Notes under the pieces: generated by a model
Told to the model about the DNA's origin: nothing
Database searches by the model: none
Seen by the model: the letters and a program-made list of their open reading frames with translations, nothing else
In this document: piece by piece, positions 6,533-10,823 of the stretch
How the letters are laid out: every line of letters begins with the position of its first letter
Numbering within the stretch: the stretch's first letter is position 1
Position numbers and translations under genes: made by a program
NCBI GenBank assembly: GCA_016207285.1
Contig: JACQPW010000071.1
Location: 1-10,823 of the forward strand
Direction: 5' to 3'
Length of the DNA stretch: 10,823 nt
From: Candidatus Kerfeldbacteria bacterium
GTDB lineage: Bacteria; Patescibacteriota; Patescibacteriia; UBA9570

Positions 6533-7006
6533 ATGCGTGGAAAACAAGCCGTACATCGTGAAATTCTAGCCGACCCAGTGTATAACAGCACAGCGGTCAG
6601 TAAATTCATCAATTATATTATGGTGAATGGTAAAAAATCTGTCGCCCAAAAGGTATTTTATGGTGCGATGGCAGCTATTGAAAAGAAAACTGCTGAAAAA
6701 GGTGAAAAGGGTTTAGATATTTTTGATAAAGCAATGAAGAATGTTTCACCCTTGGTGGAAGTGAAAGCTCGCCGCATTGGTGGAGCTAACTACCAGGTAC
6801 CAATTGAAGTGCGTGGTGAACGTCGTTTCAACCTAGCTTCTCGTTGGATTATTGGTGCCGCTCGGGCTCGCAAAGGTAAGCCCATGGCTGAAAAGCTAGC
6901 TATGGAACTATTGGATGCTTCCAACGAATTGGGTGATGCCATCAAAAAGAAGGTAGATGTGCACCGCATGGCCGAAGCCAACCGGGCTTTTGCTCACTTT
7001 GCTTAA
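6533..7006 (+). CDS. rpsG: 30S ribosomal protein S7
   Basis: Primary 16S rRNA binder that nucleates the 30S head, 157 residues (B. subtilis ~156). Marks: the MRGKQ start, DPVYNS (15-20), FINYIMVNGKK (25-35), the conserved VKARRIGGANYQVP stretch (77-90) that includes RRIGG, and R-rich contacts after it. The MRGKQ start rather than the MPRRG-type start is common in my recollection of Candidate Phyla Radiation S7 proteins. Co-transcribed with rpsL; AGG at 6521-6523 is a weak SD 9 bases before the ATG. A strong terminator follows, so fusA is not read from this promoter. Confidence 0.97.
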   Translation: MRGKQAVHREILADPVYNSTAVSKFINYIMVNGKKSVAQKVFYGAMAAIEKKTAEKGEKGLDIFDKAMKNVSPLVEVKARRIGGANYQVPIEVRGERRFNLASRWIIGAARARKGKPMAEKLAMELLDASNELGDAIKKKVDVHRMAEANRAFAHFA

Positions 7007-7016
7007 CCCCTCCCTC

Positions 7017-7064
7017 GGTCGCCTAAGGCGACCACTCCCTCCCACCCGGGAGGGAGTTTTGTTT
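7017..7064 (+). terminator. Double-hairpin terminator after rpsG
   Basis: The first hairpin is GGTCGCC-TAA-GGCGACC (7017-7033), a 7-bp stem. The second pairs ACTCCCTCCC (7034-7043) with GGGAGGGAGT (7048-7057), a 10-bp stem with loop ACCC, followed by TTTTGTTT. The second is a classical intrinsic terminator. The first abuts it and may stop earlier pairing of the upstream CTCCCTC (7010-7016) with the purine arm. Confidence 0.85.
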
Positions 7065-7070
7065 AGGATA

Positions 7071-7099
7071 TTGCGCTTAACCTAAAAAAGTGCTATACT
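7071..7099 (+). promoter_or_regulatory. Extended -10 promoter for Tyr-rich membrane protein gene
   Basis: TTGCGC (7071-7076), 17-bp spacer, TATACT (7094-7099), with TG at 7091-7092. Same layout as the promoters at 1135 and 4622. It lies just after the rpsG terminator, so this gene is an independent unit with a leader of ~30 bases. Confidence 0.7.
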
Positions 7100-7135
7100 A
7101 TATTTCTACTTAATATTTAACGCACTTATGCGTCT

Positions 7136-7549
7136 ATGTCTAAATACATTACACGTGGAATAGCAATGGCTACAGGCCTAATGGCTCCTGTACTCACTTT
7201 TGCTCAGACTGATTACTACAACGATTATTATTATAATGACTACTATTATAATGATTATGATTATGCCTACGATTCTGGTGCTTCCACCGCTCTAGGCTTT
7301 GGCATGATTGCCTTATTTGGCGTCATGGCCTTGGTTGGTTTCGCTTTCTTAATCTTCCAAATTTGGATGATTGTAGATTGTATGAAACGTCAGTTTGAAC
7401 AACGCACCGTGTGGTTAGTCATCTTAATTGCCGGTGTCTTCTTCGGCTTTGGTTGGATCGCTTCCATCATCTACTTCTTCATGGTCAAACATAAGAATGT
7501 CGGTGCCGCAAAACCAGCTGGTGGCAGCATGCCCCCAGCCGCCAAATAA
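7136..7549 (+). CDS. Tyr-rich exported two-TM protein with PLDc_N-like domain
   Basis: A 137-residue protein with no assigned function. Residues 1-24 look like a signal peptide ending TFAQ. Residues 27-45 are a Tyr/Asn/Asp low-complexity stretch with YYYND repeats. Two hydrophobic segments follow at ~53-80 and ~91-117. They flank MIVDCMKRQFEQRTVW (78-93), which resembles the small PLDc_N (phospholipase D nuclease N-terminal) membrane module often found alone in bacteria. The tail is Gly/Pro/Ala-rich (121-137). No SD is present. An overlapping ATG at 7128 opens only a 12-codon frame. It sits between rpsG and fusA, where many genomes have no gene. The PLDc_N module has no known enzymatic activity on its own. 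Confidence 0.75.
   Translation: MSKYITRGIAMATGLMAPVLTFAQTDYYNDYYYNDYYYNDYDYAYDSGASTALGFGMIALFGVMALVGFAFLIFQIWMIVDCMKRQFEQRTVWLVILIAGVFFGFGWIASIIYFFMVKHKNVGAAKPAGGSMPPAAK
7229..7254 (+). repeat. 15-bp tandem coding repeat (YYYND)
   Basis: TATTATAATGA occurs at 7229-7239 and again at 7244-7254, a 15-bp period equal to five codons. It encodes YYYND at residues 31-35 and 36-40; a degenerate unit (YYND) precedes it and a decayed one follows. This could expand or contract by slippage without changing frame. Confidence 0.8.
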
Positions 7550-7567
7550 TAGAGGCGTCCGTCTCGA

Positions 7568-7598
7568 CCCTCCCCATCCCGGGGAGGGTTTTGGTTTT
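7568..7598 (+). terminator. Intrinsic terminator after Tyr-rich protein gene
   Basis: Perfect 8-bp stem CCCTCCCC (7568-7575) with GGGGAGGG (7581-7588), loop ATCCC, followed by TTTTGGTTTT. It uses the same CCCTCC/GGAGGG stem vocabulary as the terminator after rpsG. Read on the minus strand it lacks a T-run, so it is not an obvious stop for the converging gene. Confidence 0.85.
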
Positions 7599-7713
7599 AG
7601 TAGAATTCAACTACTCACTAGTCTCGCAGCTTGAATATCCAAGCAGTCAGATCAGTGAGGGGGTAGCTCTCACATCGTTCAATGCATTGCTGCATCTGCC
7701 CCAGGAACATTGT

Positions 7714-8460
7714 TCATGCGTAGTGACTGTCGATCTCCGCCAGCCAGCGTTGTACTATCTCCGGTTCATGGTTGACCGGGCGATTGCCAGTGAGTCCGGC
7801 TAACTCATAGATGGCGCGCCTCAGGTTGTCACGGTCGATCTCCGATACCATGCCATGCAGCGGCAGCTCTTTAGCAGCGTGGCCCAGTAATTCCCGCACC
7901 ACAGCTTGTAGCCGACATACCTCCAGGTATCGTTCGTAGAGAGCGCCGAACTGTTGCGTCAGCCAGCGCTCTTCCGTAGGAACACGCAGTAGCGACACGA
8001 TACAGTACAGAGCACACATGCCAGCCAGTAGATGGTTTCCCGTCATCAACCAGCTACCGATCGCCAGCACCCCGTACGAGTAGTACATCGGGTGACGGAG
8101 CAGCCGGTAAGGGCCAGTGCGTACCACCTTGTGGTTGTAGATCAGCGAGATGTCCGCCGACCAGTAGCGCTGTAGGGCCAGCTGTGCCCAGGTGCGTAAT
8201 ACCAGACCGCCGCAGAACACCAGCCAGCCGATACTGCGCAGCATCGGCGACGGCATCCACCGCAGCGGAACCGTCTGTGACCAGCCGATTTCCCAGATAC
8301 TGACGGCGACGAACAACGGCACCAGGACAGTGCGGATACGGGTGTATCCCAACCCCTGCCACAGGTTGCCGCGGCCAGCCTTCTGCCGGTACATCTGAGT
8401 TCCCAGCCACAGCAGCAGGCCAATAAAGAGGCCGAGCGTCACGTGAACGAGCAAGTCCAT
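7714..8460 (-). CDS. Isoprenylcysteine carboxyl methyltransferase-like membrane protein
   Basis: Integral membrane SAM-dependent methyltransferase-like protein, 248 residues. Hydrophobic spans lie at ~4-21, ~43-60, ~77-96, ~128-140 and ~143-158. VVRTGPYRLLRHPMYYS (112-128) is the SAM-binding signature of the ICMT/phospholipid methyltransferase family, with R122-H123-P124. TEERWLTQQFGALYERYLE (162-180) is the second signature with paired glutamates. Residues ~188-248 are an extra soluble tail I cannot assign. The start at 8460 is chosen over 8505 because GGGGGA lies 5 bases upstream and because 8505 would be inside the promoter. The gene is CTG/CAG-rich and its sampled row 8101-8160 is 36/60 G+C, unlike neighbours. 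It converges on the upstream gene and diverges from fusA. The substrate is unknown; prenyl proteins are not expected in bacteria. Confidence 0.85.
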   Translation of the reverse strand: MDLLVHVTLGLFIGLLLWLGTQMYRQKAGRGNLWQGLGYTRIRTVLVPLFVAVSIWEIGWSQTVPLRWMPSPMLRSIGWLVFCGGLVLRTWAQLALQRYWSADISLIYNHKVVRTGPYRLLRHPMYYSYGVLAIGSWLMTGNHLLAGMCALYCIVSLLRVPTEERWLTQQFGALYERYLEVCRLQAVVRELLGHAAKELPLHGMVSEIDRDNLRRAIYELAGLTGNRPVNHEPEIVQRWLAEIDSHYA

Positions 8461-8465
8461 GAAAA

Positions 8466-8471
8466 TCCCCC
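8466..8471 (-). promoter_or_regulatory. Strong Shine-Dalgarno for the methyltransferase gene
   Basis: On the minus strand GGGGGA lies 5 bases before the ATG at 8460. It is the clearest stand-alone ribosome binding site in the window; most plus-strand genes here have none. It fixes the start codon. Confidence 0.7.
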
Positions 8472-8476
8472 GGCAA

Positions 8477-8505
8477 ACCCTAGCACGATCCTTTACATTT
8501 TCCAA
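8477..8505 (-). promoter_or_regulatory. Extended -10 promoter for methyltransferase gene, interlocked with fusA promoter
   Basis: Read on the minus strand: TTGGAA (8505-8500), 17-bp spacer, TAGGGT (8482-8477), with TG one base before the -10. The predicted start, near 8470, falls within or beside the SD and gives a leader of about 10 bases. The -35 falls inside the spacer of the fusA promoter. Confidence 0.5.
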
Positions 8506-8520
8506 GCTGTTTGATATGTT
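8492..8520 (+). promoter_or_regulatory. Extended -10 promoter for fusA
   Basis: TTTACA (8492-8497), 17-bp spacer, TATGTT (8515-8520), with TG at 8512-8513. The predicted start near 8527 leaves a leader of ~23 bases with no SD. It gives fusA its own promoter, consistent with the terminators separating it from rpsL-rpsG. Confidence 0.6.
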
Positions 8521-8549
8521 ATGAGCCGCTAAGTATTACTATTTTTTTC

Positions 8550-10679
8550 ATGGCTAACGCGGATTTCAAGCTTGATCAGGTACGCAATATCGGTATTATT
8601 GCCCACATTGATGCAGGTAAAACGACTGTTTCAGAACGGATTTTGTTTTATGCCGGTAAAAAGCACAAAATTGGTGAAGTGCATGAAGGTTCGGCGGAAA
8701 TGGATTGGATGGAACAGGAACGTGAACGTGGTATCACCATCACTGCTGCTGCGACTACTGTCTTTTGGCCTTACCCAACCTGGTTAGGCGGCTCTGGACT
8801 CACTTGGATCAACCTGATTGATACTCCCGGTCACGTAGATTTTACCGTAGAAGTAGAGCGTTCATTACGGGTGCTGGATGGTGGAGTGGTCGTATTTGAT
8901 GGTGTGGCTGGTGTGGAACCGCAATCGGAAACGGTTTGGCATCAAGCCGAAAAATATAAGGTACCTCGGATGTGCTTCATCAACAAGCTGGATCGCACGG
9001 GTGCTGATTTTTATAAAGATTTGGCTTCTATTCATGAACGGCTAAGCAAATTGGCGATTCCAATTCAGTTACCAATTGGCCAAGAAGATAATTTCCTAGG
9101 CGTCATTGACCTGATTGAACAAAAAGCAGTCATGTATAAAGATGATTTAGGTAAAGAGATTGATATTACCGATATCCCAGCTGATTTGAAGGAAATAGCC
9201 GCTACGTATCGCGCCAAACTCGTTGAAGCCATTGTGGAGCAGGATGAAGCTTTGATGACAGCCTATTTAGAAGGCACCGAACCAGATGTGGCGGCGCTCA
9301 AGAAGAACTTACGTAAAGGTGTGCTCAGTAATGAAATTATCCCAGTCTTGTGCGGTAGCGCCCTAAAAAACAAAGGTGTCCAGCAGCTCTTAGACGCTGT
9401 GGCCAGTTACTTACCATCACCGTTAGATAAACCGGCTACTCCAGCGCACGACTACAATGACGAAGAGAAAACTGTCTCGTTGTTGCCTGATCCGACTGCT
9501 CCCTTAGCTGCTTTGGCCTTTAAAGTCGCTACCGACCCCTTTGTTGGTCGATTAATCTTCATCCGGGTTTATTCCGGTAAATTGACCTCTGGATCCTATA
9601 TCTTCAACTCTACTAGTGGTAGTAAAGAGCGTATTTCTCGGATTGTGCGTTTACATGCCAACAAACGTGAAGAAATCGATGAGGTGCAAGCTGGCGATAT
9701 TGCCGCTGTCATTGGCTTAAAAGATACGGTGACCGCGGATACGCTATGTGATCCTGATCATCCGATTATTCTAGAGAAAATCGTCTTCCCACAACCAGTT
9801 ATTTCTGTAGCCATTGAACCAAAAACAAAAGTCGACCAGGAAAAAATGGGTATGGCGCTGCAGAAATTGGGTGAAGAAGATCCTACCTTCCGGGTGGAAA
9901 GTAACGAAGCAACCGGCCAAACCATTATCTCTGGGATGGGTGAATTACACTTAGAAATCTTGGTTGATCGCATGAAACGCGAATTTAATGTTGAAGCCAA
10001 CGTCGGTGCGCCACAAGTAGCCTTTAAGGAAACCATCCGTGGTACAGCTGATGCCGAAGGTAAATACATCAAACAAACCGGTGGTCGCGGACAGTACGGC
10101 CATTGTTACCTGACGGTTGAGCCTCTGACCGCAGAAGATAAGGGTGAAGATACCAAACTCAACTTCCTATTTGTCGATAAGGTTAAAGGTGGTCGGATTC
10201 CTAAAGAGTATATTGCTCCGATTGAAAAGGGGATCAAAGAGACCTTGGATCGTGGGATTGTGGCTGGCTATCCATTATTGAACATCAAAGCCACCGTGAC
10301 TGATGGTAGTTACCACGAAGTCGACTCTTCCGAATTAGCCTTTAAGATGGCTGGTTCAATGGCTTTTAAAGAAGCTTGTCGCCATGCGGATCCGGTCATT
10401 CTAGAGCCTATTATGGCTGTCAGCGTGATCACTCCAGAGAATTTCATGGGTGACGTCATTGGTGATTTAAACTCAAAACGTGGTCAGATTTTGGAAATGA
10501 CCGATCGTGGTCAAGCCAAAGTGATTAACGCCATTGTGCCCTTAGCTGAAATGTTTGGTTATGCTACCTCACTACGCTCAATGACTCAGGGTCGGGCTTC
10601 TTACTCAATGGAATTCAAGCAATATAGTGAAGTGCCTCGTCACGTCCAGCTAGAGCTGATTGAGAAACGGAGCAAATAA
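8550..10679 (+). CDS. fusA: Elongation factor G
   Basis: Ribosomal translocase GTPase, 709 residues (E. coli 704). GTPase motifs: G1 AHIDAGKT (18-25), G2 RERGITIT (58-65), G3 DTPGH (91-95, with the catalytic H95), G4 NKLD (145-148), and G5 SA (270-271). Later domains keep SGMGELHLEILVDRM and the GGRGQYGH region, with a full-length C-terminus. The start at 8550 (MANADFKLD) fits the family; the upstream in-frame TTG at 8511 falls in the -10 region. There is no SD upstream, only a T-run directly before the ATG. One EF-G copy is seen here and nothing suggests a degenerate paralogue. In the usual str operon it directly follows rpsG; here two genes intervene. Confidence 0.97.
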   Translation: MANADFKLDQVRNIGIIAHIDAGKTTVSERILFYAGKKHKIGEVHEGSAEMDWMEQERERGITITAAATTVFWPYPTWLGGSGLTWINLIDTPGHVDFTVEVERSLRVLDGGVVVFDGVAGVEPQSETVWHQAEKYKVPRMCFINKLDRTGADFYKDLASIHERLSKLAIPIQLPIGQEDNFLGVIDLIEQKAVMYKDDLGKEIDITDIPADLKEIAATYRAKLVEAIVEQDEALMTAYLEGTEPDVAALKKNLRKGVLSNEIIPVLCGSALKNKGVQQLLDAVASYLPSPLDKPATPAHDYNDEEKTVSLLPDPTAPLAALAFKVATDPFVGRLIFIRVYSGKLTSGSYIFNSTSGSKERISRIVRLHANKREEIDEVQAGDIAAVIGLKDTVTADTLCDPDHPIILEKIVFPQPVISVAIEPKTKVDQEKMGMALQKLGEEDPTFRVESNEATGQTIISGMGELHLEILVDRMKREFNVEANVGAPQVAFKETIRGTADAEGKYIKQTGGRGQYGHCYLTVEPLTAEDKGEDTKLNFLFVDKVKGGRIPKEYIAPIEKGIKETLDRGIVAGYPLLNIKATVTDGSYHEVDSSELAFKMAGSMAFKEACRHADPVILEPIMAVSVITPENFMGDVIGDLNSKRGQILEMTDRGQAKVINAIVPLAEMFGYATSLRSMTQGRASYSMEFKQYSEVPRHVQLELIEKRSK

Positions 10680-10685
10680 ATACCA

Positions 10686-10720
10686 CACAATAAAGTTGAT
10701 ATTTTGTCAATATTATTGTG
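10686..10720 (+). terminator. Hairpin after fusA (possible mRNA 3' end)
   Basis: CACAATAA (10686-10693) pairs perfectly with TTATTGTG (10713-10720). Inside, TTGA (10696-10699) pairs with TCAA (10707-10710) around loop TATTTTG. It is AT-rich and not followed by a T-run (GGTTGTTGAC), so intrinsic termination would be weak; it may stabilise the 3' end instead. Confidence 0.45.
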
Positions 10721-10733
10721 GGTTGTTGACAAC

Positions 10734-10742
10734 TTATCCACA
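10734..10742 (+). promoter_or_regulatory. Perfect DnaA-box 9-mer
   Basis: TTATCCACA matches the strong E. coli DnaA box consensus exactly. Directly upstream is the small inverted repeat GTTG-A-CAAC (10725-10733). No other perfect box was noticed in the window; TTATCCACC at 5622-5630 is within coding sequence and off by one. A single box may regulate the downstream promoter, or be chance. Confidence 0.4.
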
Positions 10743-10760
10743 CCATAGAATCAGCCACCC

Positions 10761-10788
10761 TTTACAGGGCGAAAAACGCTGTTATAAT
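10761..10788 (+). promoter_or_regulatory. Strong extended -10 promoter reading out of window
   Basis: TTTACA (10761-10766), 16-bp spacer, perfect TATAAT (10783-10788), with TG at 10780-10781. It is the best -10 in the window. It should drive the gene starting just beyond 10823; tuf or the S10 ribosomal gene cluster would be expected after fusA, but neither is visible. Confidence 0.75.
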
Positions 10789-10796
10789 AACCCAGC

Positions 10797-10808
10797 TTGT
10801 TTAAACAA
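10797..10808. repeat. 12-bp perfect palindrome at predicted transcription start
   Basis: TTGTTTAAACAA is a perfect inverted repeat with its left end 9 bases after the TATAAT at 10783-10788. This placement, at about +1 to +12, suits an operator, but AT-rich palindromes of this length can occur by chance. Confidence 0.35.
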
Positions 10809-10823
10809 TTATTTAGAAAAACA

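Noticed and set aside
7128..7163. 12-codon frame overlapping the start of the Tyr-rich protein gene
   Set aside because: It is too short to support as a gene and has no SD; it could be a leader peptide, but nothing else supports this.
7599..7713. tRNA or small RNA between the terminator and the methyltransferase gene end
   Set aside because: No cloverleaf arms or TTC-type loop; only small palindromes (7680-7689, 7705-7715) are visible.
8192..8398. Plus-strand and alternative minus-strand frames within the methyltransferase gene
   Set aside because: They have no family motifs and are explained as GC-rich shadow frames of the gene carrying the RHP and EE signatures.
8461..8505. Longer N-terminus for the methyltransferase from a start at 8505
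   Set aside because: It overlaps the predicted promoter, and the downstream ATG at 8460 has a clear SD and begins the first membrane span.
10726..10751. TTGACA with TAGAAT as a second promoter upstream of the outgoing gene
   Set aside because: The spacer is only 14 bp, too short for a normal promoter; the TTTACA-16-TATAAT pair downstream is better.

Overview
The window looks like chromosomal DNA of a small, streamlined bacterium. My best guess is Candidate Phyla Radiation (Patescibacteria), at moderate confidence. The grounds are an S7 protein that begins MRGKQ, compact secreted Fn3-like proteins, a small PLDc_N-type membrane protein, few Shine-Dalgarno (SD) sites, and G/C-rich intergenic hairpins of the pyrimidine-arm/purine-arm kind. 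The standard bacterial code is used: TGA is a stop at 6027-6029 and at the end of the minus-strand gene. No source organism is stated, so the lineage is inferred.

Layout. (1) Positions 1-1150 hold the 3' part of a PlsC-type acyltransferase fused to a C-terminal HAD phosphatase-like domain. (2) Positions 1135-4635 form a probable operon with an extended -10 promoter inside the end of the preceding gene. It holds threonine 3-dehydrogenase (tdh), 2-amino-3-ketobutyrate CoA ligase (kbl), a [2Fe-2S] ferredoxin and a small site-2 protease. Tdh and Kbl together turn threonine into glycine and acetyl-CoA. The gaps before kbl and before the ferredoxin are filled by structured G/C-rich elements whose purine-rich 3' arms lie where an SD site would be. 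The second also carries a canonical G-quadruplex motif. (3) Positions 4622-6029 hold two overlapping paralogous genes for exported Fn3-like proteins, with their own promoter. (4) Positions 6048-10679 hold the streptomycin (str) cluster rpsL, rpsG and fusA. It is interrupted between rpsG and fusA by a Tyr-rich secreted/membrane protein gene and by an opposite-strand isoprenylcysteine-methyltransferase-like gene. That gene is more GC-rich, uses different codons and has a strong SD, so it looks acquired. (5) Positions 10680-10823 hold a hairpin, a perfect DnaA-box 9-mer and a strong promoter reading out of the window, probably into the next translation gene.

Regulatory architecture. Seven candidate promoters were found, and all have TG-N directly before the -10 hexamer, with 16-18 bp spacers. 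Two of them (tdh and rpsL) sit so close to the start codon that their transcripts should be leaderless or nearly so. The divergent promoters of fusA and the methyltransferase gene interlock, so each probably excludes RNA polymerase from the other.

I see no complete mobile element, CRISPR array, tRNA or rRNA. No gene-free stretch exceeds 300 bases. The most unusual items are the structured 5' elements before kbl and ferredoxin, the interrupted str cluster with interlocking promoters, and the acyltransferase-HAD fusion.
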